Source: Labia minor (Eukaryota > Arthropoda > Insecta > Dermaptera > Spongiphoridae). From it: DNA of 64,000 bases. The stretch covers positions 63,392,546 to 63,456,545 of the forward strand of contig OY720344.1 in assembly GCA_963082975.1 (NCBI GenBank), read 5' to 3'. Of this stretch, positions 22,605 through 36,393 are shown piece after piece (within the stretch, counting starts at the first letter, position 1; each line of letters opens with the position of its first letter). A program made the position numbers and the translations under genes. The notes under the pieces are model-generated. The model ran no database searches. It was not told where the DNA came from and was given only the letters and a program-made list of their open reading frames with translations.

Positions 22605-24420
22605 AGTATATACCTATACATACATATATATAGGTATATAGAATAACTTATTAATATATCAAAAAATTAAAAAAAAAAAATAATAAAAATGATTTATTAT
22701 ATTATATATCTTTACTAAAAAAATGAAACATATCTATAATAAATTTCACTTGTGAAATAAATAAATTAATAAATTCATTATTATATGATTAGAAACAAAA
22801 GGAGAAATAAAAATAAAATAAGTAATATTTTGGATCATATTTCATTCCTTTCAATTGTAATATAAATAGCATAAAAGTTTAGGATTTATATATAGTATAT
22901 GTGAGTTAGTGGTGATTTCCTTAAACTTTTTTTATAAATAATTATATTATGAATAAAAGTATTTATTAGTGACAAGTTAACATATACTACTATTCTTAGA
23001 ATAAAAAATAAACATCAATATATTTTTAATTATTCATTAAATGTCCTATTGCTAATATATTATTTTTTTATTATAAATAAGTGTTTATTCAATGTGGTTA
23101 ATTTTTTTAATGATTTAATACACCTACATATAATGTAAAGAATTAATATTGCTTTAATATAAAAAAAAATTATTCAAATGTATTTATAGGTTTAGATTCT
23201 AAAGTAATAGTTATATAGTAATAGTAATAGTTGGATAAGTAAGTATTTTTTTAAAATTCCCGCCCAAAACTTTAATTGAGTCATTTCTACTGTCAAATAT
23301 ATTATAGACTACTCTTATATTTTGGAAAAATTGGAAAAACTGAGATTAAAGAAATAAAACTTATTTTCAAAAAAGAATTGTTGTTATAGTCACTGATTTA
23401 CTAAACTACCCTCATACAAATTGACAAAAGATGCAATTTGAAAATATCAAAAATATTTTCTAGGATTTTAACAGGTAAAGAAATTCTAAACCGATTATAA
23501 AAAATATTTTTTTCATGAGAAGAAATTGAAGATGATTTTTACCTTTTTTCTCTTGTAGATGTATTAGAATGATTTTCATATTTATTGTATTAATATTAGT
23601 AGATAAAAGAGAGGAAGTAACATACCTGTAAAAAAAAAAAAAAATATGAATTACTTCAATATAAGATATATATTATATGAATTCTACATAAATGTGTGAA
23701 ATTTATAATAAATAAACTACTAATAATAAAATTTAAATAAAATTTTTAATTGCATAATTGTAAAAATAAATTTCTAATACTCATTTTAATAAATTATCAT
23801 AAAAGAATGTATTAATGTTATTATATAAGCATTTATATTAATTATAGTTGCCTAACTATATTAAATAAATAATTATTTTCCTTAAAGTTTTTGTCAAACA
23901 ACTTTTTTTTCACTCTCGAAAGGTGCTTGCTTATCAAATTTATAATGTGTATGTAAAAAGCTAATGCAATTATTCTTATCGTAAATAGACAAAAGTGATA
24001 GGCATTTTTTTCATTAATTAAATTTGATTGCAATGAGAAATTAACATAAAAAACAATTATAGATTATTTTTTGTGTTTTACTACAGTTAAAGTTTTTAAT
24101 TCTAATATGACTGAATTTTACCAATATTTTCCAAAATCTATAAAATAAATAAATATTTTATAAAATTAAATATAATACAAGCCTCATTTAAAATCTATTT
24201 ATTGCAAAGTAAATATTTAAAAAAAAATATTGATGAATAATTTGAATTAGAATATACTATAGTGTGCCTATTTGAGAAGTACCAAATATAAAATAACATC
24301 AGAGCTCAACGTACTAATTTACTCAATTTTCTTACTAATTCAATATCATTTTTAAAATCAAGTTATTTGTTATAATAAAAATATTAGACACTTATTTATA
24401 AAGGAATTGTGTAAATAAAA
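22605..24420. other. AT-rich non-coding stretch
   Basis: No supported gene. Short open frames on both strands lack motifs and follow the base composition. Includes a poly-A run at 23630-23645. Confidence 0.6.
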
Positions 24421-24469
24421 CCACATATTGATATTTGTTATTGTAATTTTATTCAAAAATACAAAAAAT

Positions 24470-24560
24470 ATACCTACACAACGTTTCGATTGCTACTTCT
24501 GCAATCGTTATCAAGCAACTGCACTGTCAGAGCGTCCAGTGACGAGACACTTATTTATTT
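24470..24560 (-). repeat. Possible Penelope-like retroelement terminal fragment
   Basis: On the minus strand the segment contains a 6-bp stem, GATTGC / GCAATC, with a 7-nt loop, directly followed by GAAACGTTG. It is preceded by a TTGATAA-type element. This layout resembles the minimal hammerhead-like motif and GAAACGTTG segment found in terminal repeats of Penelope-like elements. The presumed catalytic core is diverged from consensus and no reverse transcriptase is nearby, so at most it is an old, broken fossil end. Confidence 0.3.
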
Positions 24561-25305
24561 AGGAAAAAATTAGTAAATCAGTTAAGTATTTTAAACAAAT
24601 AACGATCATATTTATTTATGCATTTACTGTCCTTAAGCCCATTCATAACAATATAAATAGTGGTAGTTTTAAATATTTAGTTTAAATTATAAAATTTTTT
24701 TTTTTAAATTAAGAAATTATCAATAACACGTTTTTTAAGATATATTAGGAGTGTATTTTAATTTTTTTTTTTGTACCTTTTTATTTAATAATTCAATAAT
24801 CTTTGACAATTTAATTTACAATGATTAAAAACTTGTATAAACTCATTGATTGCGTGTTTGATAGATTTAACACTTTGATAGATAATACAATATAATAGGA
24901 ACGCAATGGTAAGGGAAAAAATATTTAAAGCCATACTTAATAGGATTGAAGTTGGATGAAGAAGACCTAAAAGTGTCTTTTTTTCTTATAATGCTTTTAA
25001 TACCCTGTCATACACCAAGATTTTCAGCTATTTTATAAACGATTAGATTATGGTGTGAGAACGAACAGGAAATCAAGCAAAAACAAAAACAAAAAAAATA
25101 TATATAATTGAGTTATTTTATAAAGTGACCAACACTTTTTTTTTCTTTCTTTGTTTATTTATTTAATTTTTTTTTAAACAACAGATTGTAAAATATATAT
25201 AAATAGGCGAATGCAAAAAAAAATTCTCTATCTCAAATTTTTCCTGTCAAATTGGATTTTTATATGGTTTTCAAGCGATTATATTATAAAAAATATATAT
25301 ATTTT
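24561..25305. other. AT-rich non-coding stretch
   Basis: Low-complexity A/T DNA with no gene or element recognised. Confidence 0.6.
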
Positions 25306-25793
25306 TACCGACCGACGATAGTAAGGGAGGTATTGTTTTCACACCAAATTTCACATGTGGAGATTTTTACATATCTCCACGAATCATGCATTTTCTTAAC
25401 AGAAAAAAGTATTTTTAGCATGATGTCTGTCCGTCTGTCCGTCCGTCTGTCCGTCCGTATAGATGTGTACAGCCTGAACGGCTTAACGGATTTTGATGAA
25501 ATTTGGTATATTTACTTAATGCATCAGTGGGATGAATTGATCAACTTTTGGTGCAAATCCGGAAACCGGAAGTGGTAGTATTAGCGATCGACGATAAGAA
25601 GGGAAGGGTTATTTTCGCACCAAATTTCACATAAGGAGATTTTTTTACATATCACCACGAATGTATTGGTTTTATCCTCGGGAAAAATCATCTTCATTAT
25701 GTTTTTCTTAATTTAAAATTATATGACGTCACCCAGCCCTTCATGACGTCACAGTCTCGGGTAACGCCGGCAACGCCGGCTACTTCAGCTATA
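25306..25793 (+). mobile_element. Helitron-like non-autonomous element with 3' hairpin
   Basis: The segment shares about 270 bp with the minus-strand copy at 11060-11333. It then continues through two TGACGTCA sites to a GC-rich hairpin, GCCGGC-AAC-GCCGGC (25766-25780), followed by TACTTCAGCTAT. A stem-loop about 10 nt before a CAGCTA-type terminus is the known 3' end of Helitrons; the last bases deviate from the strict CTRR. A clustered GTCCGTCTGTCCGTCC tract lies at 25427-25457. Two GGAGATTTTT..ACATATC..CCACGAAT blocks, at about 25357-25387 and 25637-25665, form an internal direct duplication. The 5' end is not resolved. The 108-codon open frame across 25252-25578 is fortuitous. Confidence 0.65.
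25724..25751. promoter_or_regulatory. Pair of CRE-type sites (TGACGTCA x2)
   Basis: Two perfect TGACGTCA palindromes, at 25724-25731 and 25744-25751, lie 20 bp apart (start to start) inside the Helitron-like repeat. CREB/ATF family factors bind this octamer. Whether they act here is unknown; they travel with the element. Confidence 0.4.
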
Positions 25794-27600
25794 TATTATA
25801 AATAAAATAAAATTAAAAATATTTATGTTATATCCATATCTGTTTTTTATTACATTAATAGATATATTAAAATTATTTGAAATTGTTTCTGTAGCTGGAA
25901 ATTAATTTATTTCAAACCGTCGGTCGGTTCGGACCTGGCCATAGGTCAACTTATTTAAGTTTATTTATATTACTTATTTATAGAAATTTTTGAGTTTAGT
26001 CATATTAATATTCTTTACCGAAAAATTAAAGTATATATAGGTAGGTATATGTTATTTTTTTATTTTAATTTTCTTAATTATTCTTATTATATCTCGTTTA
26101 TATACCTACCATCTTCTTCTATATATATATACTATATATATATTATAAAAAAACAAATAAAATGAGTCATAAAATAAATAAATGTAACGAAAAAAATTAA
26201 AGATATACCAAAATTTAGTAAATATAAAATTAAAATAGTGTGCATGATAAAACTTAAAAATAAAAAATTAATTGATTTAATATAACTTTGAAATTTAAAA
26301 TACCACAATTGCAATTCTCTCTTTTTTTACTTAAAATAGCTATAATAATATAATCAGGATTAAATAAACTTTTTTTATATAAAACAACATTATAAAAGAA
26401 TGGTTGGTCGTAGATGATTAAACCCATTAATTTATTTTTATCTTATCAATTAAATATTCTTTAAAAAAAACATCAAAATTAAGAAAATATAATTATATAT
26501 AATAAGAATTATAAGAAAGTTGAAATTAAGGAAAATTGGCCAATTTATATTTTTTTCAATTAAATGGAAAGAAAATAAAACGAAAATTAATGAGTGGGAG
26601 AACTGTAGAGGTAAGGAGAAGGAAAGTGAGGAGGAGGGAATAGGTGGGGTGCTGCGAGGTGGTGGTTAAAAAGAGTTTAGGTCAATTATGGCTAAATTAA
26701 TTAAATTATAAAATAGATTATGAAACAATAATTATAATAAAATAAAGAATAAAATTTGTGACGCATTTAATATACCTAATCATTTATTTTTCCAATTTTT
26801 TAAAATAGCTAGAATTCATTTTTCTATTTGATGATTAAGTATATATATTAATATTATACAATCCTATCTGCCACATGATTCATTAAAATTCTCAATAAAC
26901 ATAAATTAGTGTTATCACTGTTATTAATTTATAAAATCAAAATTGTGAACTTTTCATTTAAATAATTCCACTGATTGCGAAAAAAAATAAAGAAAATAAT
27001 TAAATTTCTATAAATATAATCAATTAAGTTAAAATATTGAAAAAATTAATTATACTTAAAATAAAAAAAAACTTATATTATTAAACACGATTATTTTTCT
27101 ATATTTTGTGTTAGTTAATTAATAGAAAAATTCACATATATTTTAATAAATAAAATATATAAAATATATAAAATAATATATATGGAAATTGATAAAAATA
27201 TTAATTATAAAACTAAATAATAATGTATTTTATCAATTGCTTTTTTTAATAATACTATATTAAGTAAAATGGTTTTTTAAAAGTAATATTAATTATTAAT
27301 TGAAATTTTAAAATTGTAATTGAAACTATTATATAGTGTAAAATTTAAAGTACATATATGATATATAAAATTGGCTAATAATCCCTGAAAGCGGTGGAAT
27401 TTGGTTAAAAATAATGATAGTGATATAATAAAATATTATAGTAGCCTAAGATTGTCCAAAAGATTTATTCAGATTCGTTAAAAGTTATTATTGATAAATT
27501 CAGTATACATTTCTGATTGACTAATTATAATATAATGAAAAAGTTTAAATCGCTTATCTACGAGTATTTTAATCAAATAATATTTAATTTTTAGAATTCA

Positions 27601-27636
<36 letters not shown>

Positions 27637-28155
27637 TCTAACATATTTTCATTAAAATAAATATTTATTTTTATTTTAAATTAATTATTTAAATATAAAT
27701 AAATGTTAATTAAAAATTTTAAAATATGTAGATTTGTAGATTACGATTTAAAATAAAAAAAAATAATAAATAAAGAACCAAGCATTTCTTAATTTAAAAA
27801 TTACATTAATTAATTTCAGACAAAAAAAAATAAAATAATAATAATTAGTTTATCTTTAATTTATTTATAAAAGACATATTTTTTTCTTTTTTGATTTTTT
27901 TTTCAATCCATTTTCTGTTGTCCAAGTTGTCTCTCACACTGACTTATAAATTCTCGCCCAATACTCGTTTTGTGAATTAACTTTTATCCCATAAACATGA
28001 GCTTTTGACCAAACATATATATATATATAGGTATAAATAAAAAAAGTAACTCCCTCTCTCTGTCTCGCTTAGTAGAAAGAGAGTAAAAGAGATGGAAAAA
28101 GAGAGATTGGATGCCAAACCAAGCTGCCTAATTAGGCATTAGGCACACCACCGCC

Positions 28156-28190
<35 letters not shown>

Positions 28191-28332
28191 TGTCTATGTA
28201 TGTGTATGTTATAAACCAAGGTCGCATACTCACACTTTAACCAAATCGTCGTTTCGATTAATTGCCACAAAAGAGGCGAGGTGATAATTTCTCGTTCAAC
28301 TTGTAACTTACACACACTTTTGCTCAAGTTTA

Positions 28333-28383
<51 letters not shown>

Positions 28384-28436
28384 TTGTGTCTCCCTATAGG
28401 TATACAACACAACACACCCAGGTGTAGAAGAAGGCA
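25794..28436. other. AT-rich non-coding stretch
   Basis: No supported gene. Contains a G/A-rich strip at 26590-26660, (AAT)n at 27601-27636, (TA)n at 28159-28187 and (TA)n at 28337-28377. The 60- and 62-codon minus-strand frames are simple-sequence translations. Confidence 0.6.
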
Positions 28437-28512
28437 TGACGTCATCTCCTTCTAGCATAGCATTAACACAACTAATTGGTGGTAATTAGCATGATATGTG
28501 TTTGTATATAAG
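28437..28512 (+). promoter_or_regulatory. Promoter-like cluster: CRE, inverted homeodomain-type site, TATA box
   Basis: A perfect CRE palindrome TGACGTCA lies at 28437-28444. CTAATT and AATTAG, a perfect inverted repeat with a 6-bp spacer resembling paired homeodomain sites, lie at 28472-28489. TATATAAG follows at 28505-28512. An E-box-like CAGGTG sits just upstream (about 28419). If this is a core promoter, transcription would start about 25-30 bp after the TATA box, at roughly 28535-28545, in a C/T-rich, less AT-rich stretch running to about 28790. No coding exon is visible there, so the target could be a spliced or non-coding transcript. This is motif evidence only. Confidence 0.35.
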
Positions 28513-31500
28513 CAATACGAGATTTACCTCGGTTCCCGACCCTCTCCCTCTACCTCCTCACTATCCAGCATCCCACCACGATAAAACATAGAGATGTATT
28601 TAAAACATATTCGAATATATATAAATATGCAACGCACGCATCTTCCTTGGCGATATTAACACTTTTATTCCCTCTTTCCGCCTCCAACCCTTCCCCTCTC
28701 GTTCTGATCCCCTCTTCCTCAATACCCTTTGCGCACGACAAATTACTACCATTCAGGTTTTCAATTTCATAAATAAAAAAACATCTACCCACTAAGATTA
28801 AGTAATCGAATTAATATATACATATATATATATATACATTTTCGAATAAATTCCAATGAAATATAATATATAAGTAAATGGCATGTTTTAATATAAAAAT
28901 AAATAAATAAACATTTTCTGATAAATTATAAAATTAAAATTTATTGATAAATTTATTAATTATTTCAATTAAAAATTGATGTTTATTGGATAATAAATTT
29001 TGATCAAGATGCATTTTTTCTTTTAATTAATTTTTTTTATTTTTCAAATATAATCTACAACTGCCCTTACTTTGGGCAAAAATAAATTGATTATAATAAT
29101 AATTAACAAGTTAATTACTGGAGGGACGTGTGAAAAGGATGAAGTAGAGAGAATTAGGAACGAAGTTCTCGACTCGGTTGTTGTTGGAGGATAGGTGGAA
29201 ATCTCTCAGTTTAGAGTTGGTTATAATTAAATAAATTTAAATTAAGATTTAAAATTAGAATTAGAATTTAAATTAATTTTAAATAATATATATTTTCATA
29301 TTTATAGTTTCAATAAAGGATTTTGATTTTTGTATGGAAATTTCGAATGATGATCACTTAAATGGGTACCTTGGATTGTAAAGTTTTGTTATTATATAAT
29401 ATACATTTTACAAATTATTGTTGGTTGTTTTATATTTTTCTATTTATTATTGTTAAATTAATATATTTATATTATTAAGTCACTATCACAAGATCTTAAG
29501 AAATGAGGAGGAAAGAATTTGTCAGAATGCATTCTAGCTGTACCCAAGCCTAGATGGTTCCATATACCTTGATGGAATATTAAGAATTTGAGAAAATGAC
29601 AAAAAGAAAATAAGAAGATGGATGATTAATGTGTGGCATCAATGGCTTCAACAATAGATTTTTTATAAATATAAAATCTATTATAAGTTTTTATAATGTT
29701 TTCTTTTCTAATTAGGAGAGGATTATACTTTGAATATTATAAGAATAAAATATTTTAATATAAAATGTTAAAAATCCAAATGTATATTCCCATAAAATGC
29801 ATATATAAGAAACAAATTTTATATTGATAAGGCTAATGGAAACCAAATATATATTTAATTATATTGAATCGATTTAAAGTAAATAAATTGTCTGTTCTAT
29901 AAATGTCAACGAGAGATTTAGAATAAAGTAGTGGGTAGGAGGAAGCAAGGGGAAAGGTAATTGAGAAGGAGGGCATGGATTGGTTATTGGAGAGATATTT
30001 GATACTTGAACATGAAACAATAATGAAATGTCTTCCTGAACTAACTAACGGTAAAATTGGAAAATATATATGACACTTTTGTCATTCCTAGTGTTTAGAA
30101 AAAATGTAGGAGAGTCGAAGAGAATCTTTTAGCTTTCCACCTTTTCCCTTTTTATATGACCATATTGTATTTATTAACGAACTTAATTTAATTTAATTAG
30201 TGAATTTTTTTTTATTTCTGCCATGTATTTACTTGCAATTACCAAATTATTTTTTCATGACAACGCCTATTTTCTAAGATTAATTTAGAAATTAGTTTAT
30301 ATTTTGTGAAAAAATAAAGTTATAATATATTTTATACTTACTAAATTTTATCGTATTTCAAAGAAAATAAGAAATTTAAAAAGAATTTTTAATGCAATCA
30401 TTCAATTCTAGCTACTAGCTAACTATTTTAAAAATATTATGAATAATTTAAATAAAATACCACAAGATTATTTATATATTAATGCTCCACTATTACATTT
30501 TTTTAGTCTAAATTTATATTTATATTTAATACGAAAAATATATTTAAATTATTAAATTATTAATATTAAATTTTACCATGTATGTAATAATAAAGTCATA
30601 TTTTTCTATATTAATTTAAGTAAGCCTAATAATTTTAATTTTAAGAATCCATATAATTAAAAATTTCAAAAAAAAAGGATAAATTAAATCTGGCATATAT
30701 GTAAAATACATAACAATTTAATCTTAATTGAAATTACAAAAACAATCAACAAGCAATTTATATTGATAATTAAAATATATATAAATATAATTAATTATAA
30801 GATTAACAATTAAGAATTATTTTTGACAAATAAAGTCAAAATAAATTTATTTATTTGAAAATGGTAGAATGACTTGTTGAAATCACCAAAAACCATCAAA
30901 AATAATGATTGATTGTCAATATTTTAAAAATTTATCAAATATTATCATATCAAAAAATATTTATATACGATATAGAAGTGAAATTTAGATAATAAGATGA
31001 TTTATGATTGTATTTTTTCTTTAATAATATATGTATATATACTTAATGATTACAAAAAAATAAATAATATCATTTAATATAAATTTATATACTATTATAT
31101 ATATATATATTCAACTTGTAAGACTGAATATTATATATATAAGATATTATATATTTTTACTCTTTTCACAAAATTTATTTATTCAAATTAATAATATTTA
31201 TAAATTCTTATAAAAGTGGATCTCACAAAGTTTTTAAATGATTTTGAAAATATATTTTAAACATTTGATCATTAGAGAATTTAATAGAACTGTTAAAATA
31301 AATTAAAATTTAAAAAATATACAATATATTAAATATTATTAAAAAAAATTTAAACCCAGTTTAACTGGAATTAAAATAAATGATTTTTTTTATTAATAAA
31401 TGTTTCCTTTTTGCATTTGAATAAGTATAAATTATTTTTTTTTTAATTTTATTTAAATTATGAATATATTAATATTTCGTATTAGTTATCGGGTTCATAA

Positions 31501-32195
31501 TATCAATAATAACAATAACATTATTCATAATATAAGATGAACGTATCTGTTATATGATCACATAATGTAGGCTTTTCCATCTTTTCTCTCCTTCCTTCTA
31601 CCACTCTCCCCACCCATCACACACTTCTAAGATGGTCTCTCTTCTCTCACTCTCTTGGAATTAATTTCACCTTATATGAAAATAATCCAAATATATATAC
31701 AAACCTCAATTAAAAAAATAAAAAGAAATAAAAGGAGCGATGTTTGTGTCTCGATTTTGATTTGGAAAAGTGTATGAGAGAGAGAGAGAGAGAATAAAAA
31801 TATGATAATAAAAAAAATAAAATATATAAAAAGGTTAAAAAATTTTGTATATACTTATATGGATAAATGTGAATAAAAAAAATTAATTAATGCCATATAA
31901 AATTAGAAATTTTCTCTTTTCGTCACACCTCTTCTGTTTTTAATCGTGCATCTTATAAAATATTAATTTAATCAAAATCAAAATGAACATATAATTTTAT
32001 CAAAATTTTACAAAGTCCTTGAATATTATTAAGAAATATATTTATATATACGATATATATATATATTTTTATAAAACTGAATGGAAATTAAAATTTTTAA
32101 AAATTAATTTTAAATATAATATTTATTTTTTTAATCCAAAATTAAAATAAAATTATAAAATGGTCACAATTTGAAAATGAAAATTATTAAATTAG
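28513..32195. other. Non-coding stretch after the promoter-like cluster
   Basis: 28513-28790 is less AT-rich and pyrimidine-rich. The 80-codon minus-strand frame there has no recognised domain. Beyond 28800 the sequence is A/T low-complexity to the end. (GA)n is at 31774-31792. No element recognised. Confidence 0.55.
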
Positions 32196-32279
32196 GTCGC
32201 AGAGGATCATTTTGAAGGACAAACAATGCTACACTTTCTTTCTATGCCAGAAGGTCAAGAGATATCTGAAACAATCTAA
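32196..32279 (+). CDS. Candidate short terminal exon (27 codons), unknown gene
   Basis: A 27-codon frame of balanced amino-acid composition, ending in TAA, follows a plausible splice acceptor, ATTATTAAATTAG. It reads VAEDHFEGQTMLHFLSMPEG and then QEISETI. It stands out because surrounding frames are almost all K/N/I/F/Y. No family is recognised, the upstream exons are not found, and a chance frame or an old repeat fragment is possible. Confidence 0.2.
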   Translation, partial: VAEDHFEGQTMLHFLSMPEGQEISETI

Positions 32280-33730
32280 TAAGAACTTCGCACTATACAA
32301 TCTACTTAATTTGACTTTAAAGAAATTTATATTGTATGTGCGTAGTTAAAGAAAGATTAAAGAAAATTGATATTATGTTGAATTTATAAGTTTAAAATTA
32401 AGTATATGAGTGAAATTGAACAAATTATATATTAAATGAATAGTATATTTTAATAATATATAATTCATAAAGTAATGTTAATTATGCAAAATGAAAACAC
32501 AACTATAAATAACAAATACAATAAATATAAATAATAATTAAATTCATTAATTTAAATATAATTAATAATTTTAATCAATTTCCATTTTTGTAATATAAAT
32601 TATATTTATATTTTTTCTGTATTTTTTAATTAATTAAATTTTTTTATGTATTTTATAAATATTAATTGCAATTGATTTAACTATGTCATTTTTTCTATTA
32701 AATTATTAATTTATTTTTTTTAATTACCTATGTATATAATTAAGTAAAAGTTTTTTTTAATTATTATTGACCTTTGGATTAAATCTTCATGTTCTCAAAA
32801 TTATTGTGAATTATTTTTATTTATATCTTAAATATAAACTTGGCGAGGTTCGACCCCTCGAACTTAAGTTCGCGGGACTAGTTATAGATCAATTTTATTC
32901 CAGTAAGTATAGTTTCAAGATGTAAAATATTGTTCTTTATAATGTTGAATACTTAAGCAGTTCATTAATTTAAAGAAAATTAAAATATATTTTTTTAAAA
33001 TTATATACTTCATTTCTATTTTGTATTAGCTGTTTTATACTATGTAAAGTATAAATATAAATATGTATATATAATAATAATAATAAATTTAAAAGAGATA
33101 AATAAATTACAAAATAATTATTTTTAAAATTTTCTAAAAAAAATAAAATCAGTCAGTCAAGTCAAATGAAATTTAGCAAAATATTTATACATAAAAGAAA
33201 TAAATACAACATAAATTCTTTATAACAATAATTTTAAGTAAGTTTAGTAAATTAGTTAGTTTAATTGTTAGTAGCTTTTTATGTAGTTAATTTATGCAAA
33301 ATTCAATGAAATAATATTATAATAATAATATTACAGTATAAGTATTGAATAATATTTATTTGAATAAGAAAATAGTCATAAAAAAATCAATTCAATATTT
33401 AAAACTCATGAGAGTTACCTTTACAAAGAAACAAAAGGAATTTTATTTTTTTTAATGCAAGAGAATGGTCCTCATTTACCTATTATTTTTTGATCATTGC
33501 ACCAATCTTTTGTGAAAATTTGATTAAATTTCCAATTTTTGGATGTCGTAATTTATAATGTTGATAATTGATTTTCGTTTATTCTATTTAGATTTTTTTC
33601 TTAAATTAAATCAATTCTAATTATATATATTTCAATAGAGAATCCAATGGAAAATCAATGATCCCACCCACCCTTTCTCATTAAGCATAGAGAATTGATA
33701 TTCGAAATTGGTACAGAAGGTAATGATTTT

Positions 33731-33735
<5 letters not shown>
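32280..33735. other. AT-rich non-coding stretch
   Basis: No supported gene. An isolated T-arm-like hairpin, CGAGG-TTCGACC-CCTCG, lies at about 32843-32859. No acceptor, D or anticodon arm surrounds it. Confidence 0.55.

Positions 33736-33763
<28 letters not shown>
33736..33763. repeat. (AT)n microsatellite, about 28 bp
   Basis: Perfect AT run, followed by a (GTT)n-like segment and CT-rich sequence to about 33900. Confidence 0.9.
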
Positions 33764-33766
<3 letters not shown>

Positions 33767-36393
33767 GAAATCCTTTCAGCTACGTTGTTGTTGTTATTGT
33801 TGTTGTTTGTTTTGTTAATCGATGTTTCCTTCTCTCTCTGTCTCTCCCTGTCCCTCTGTCCTTCTTTCGGTGTGTGGGTTCTATCTCTCTCTTTCTCTTT
33901 AATCTTTTCAACTAATCCAATTTTTTTTTTTAAAGGTCATCTTAAATGAAATGTTGGATTTATTTCCCTTATATTAGAGCAGAAAACAGCTGAGTTTTTT
34001 GTCAATTGGGTCACCTGAGGCATTCATTCTGATACATACCACCTTCAACCTCTCATCTCCCTCGTTCTTTTCTTTATCTCTTTTTCTCGTTTACTCGTGA
34101 CTCACTCACTCACAGGTCACGCCACAGAGCGTTTATAATTACTCTGTTCCGACCTCCTCCTCCTCCACCCCGTCACTTTGTTCCTGTGAACCCAATCCTC
34201 ACATTCTAAGCAACGTGTCTTTTAACAGGCAAACGAAAAACATTCAACACCCAAAACATTAATTATCATCAATAGTGAATTTACAATTTGATTAAAAAAA
34301 AATTCAAAGAAATCTTAAGAATAATAAATTTACATTTGCATTAATGTAAATTTCTTAGAAATATATAATATATATATATATTATTTTCATAAAAGCTATT
34401 AAATTATTCTGAGTCTGGATAACTAAGAAATTAATTCTAAGTTTTATTTCATCAATTAAACTTTTTTTTTTTAATTTAAATTTTAATATTTATTATAGAA
34501 ATAAAATGTTAACTATAATGTATGAAATCTTTATACAGTAGTAGTACCTATAAATGAACGTTTTTGAAATATAATATATTTTGATGAAAATTTGGGATGC
34601 ATGCGTCTTTAAATGAAAAGAACACAACGAAATTAATTTCAGTAATTAAAAATATAATAAAATTTAAAAATAAATTCAATGTTGTATTTTTGGTGATTTT
34701 TATTAAAAATTAAATGAATATTTATTTGGGATATCTAGTTATAATGCTTACAATAAAATTTCATATTTATTTAAATTTTATATTACTATTGATCATCTAT
34801 GCCTTAAAAAAATTATCTATTTATTTTAATTTAATTTATAATGTGGGAATAAATTTCAAATTTTTTTTTTTATTAACTTACCTATTCAACATATTTTCAA
34901 CTAAATTTATCAAATTTAATTTTTATTATAGTATTAAATGAGAAATATTTATGTTATATTAATATAAGTAAATTATTAATTGCTCTACTAAAAATTTAAA
35001 TTATGATTATGATGTTTATTATTTTTAGGTCAAGAATTTAAAACTGTCTCTTTTTTATGGAAATTTATATTTCTAAAATCAATTAAAATAAATTGTAATA
35101 TTGTTTTCTAATATAACATAATTGTTTAGATTAAAAGATTTAGATTATTTTTACAAGATGATGTACTACATATCTTTATATTTAAAGATAAAGATATTTT
35201 TTAAATATATTAGCTAGATGATTTCAATACTTGTTTAGTCTAATTTCTGGGTTGCGTGAGAGTAGCTCATGTGTCTCTTCACTTCACTGATGATAGAAAT
35301 TCATTTAATAAACTTGTTCGTATTGGGTTTTAACGTTTTTTTTTAACATATCTCACTTTTTTATTTATTTATTTAAATTATTGGTCTCTCGCGTGTTACT
35401 AAAAAGTGAATTGGTTTTTAATCAAAAAATGCAAAGATTAACTTACAACTAATTTTTTAATATTTTTAAAAAATCGAAATTTAAAAATTAATTTTTTATA
35501 ATAGAATTGTTTTCTAATTGTAATAGGAGTTTAAGATTACATGATTCATGAAAGCGAAATTTTAAGTAGATCATTCCTTAGTATTTCCAATCATATTAAA
35601 GAAATCTCATTAAGGTGCTTAGAGCCAACTGTACCGATGCATAGAGTATATACGAGACAAGTATATTAACTAATGTGAAAACTACTTATTCAATTTGATA
35701 GCCAAATTAAAATAAAATATCAATAATAAATTTCACTTTCGGGTATATTTTTGGAGAAAAAAAACTTTTATTAATGATTTTTTTCTATTCATTATAGTTT
35801 ATTATTAAAAAAAGATGAAGAGTTGATATCAAGTTGATCTCAAATTGAATAAAAACAATTGAAATTAATCAATAAGAAAATGTGGTGTAGGTTTGCTAAA
35901 TAGATATAGATCCCCCGGGCCAATTTATAAAAAAAGTTCTTTTCAATTTGTGTAGATTTATTAAAAATAAACGTTTCGAAACTGTTTAATATTTAAATAT
36001 GATTTTTAATTTATTCAATCAAATGAGTGTATTTATTAGCAATCATTTCAATTATTATTAAATATTATTTTTAATTGAAGTCGAGTGTGGAAAGAATGAG
36101 AGTATCCTTGATTGCTATATAGCTCTACAAAAAAAAAAACAACTCCATATAATATAATCTTACTAATTATCACTTTAAATATTCAAAGGCTAATGGAATT
36201 CGCCTCAGGACATTGATTTGGATCATATTAACTGAACAAAAATAATATATATAGATATATATATATAGGAATATAATAATCACTCAAAACGCTTGAAGTA
36301 AAAAAAAAATGAAAAAAAGACATTTTTATCTCTCATTTATAATCTGAAAGATTTTTAATTATCATATGAGATTAATTAAACTCATTAAATTAA

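Noticed and set aside
25252-25578. 108-codon plus-strand frame
   Set aside because: Runs through the Helitron-like repeat and a GTCCGTC tandem tract; the minus-strand copy at 11 kb does not preserve the frame.
32843-32859. tRNA T-arm-like hairpin CGAGG-TTCGACC-CCTCG
   Set aside because: No acceptor, D or anticodon arms at tRNA spacing; only the T-arm is present, so no tRNA gene is called.
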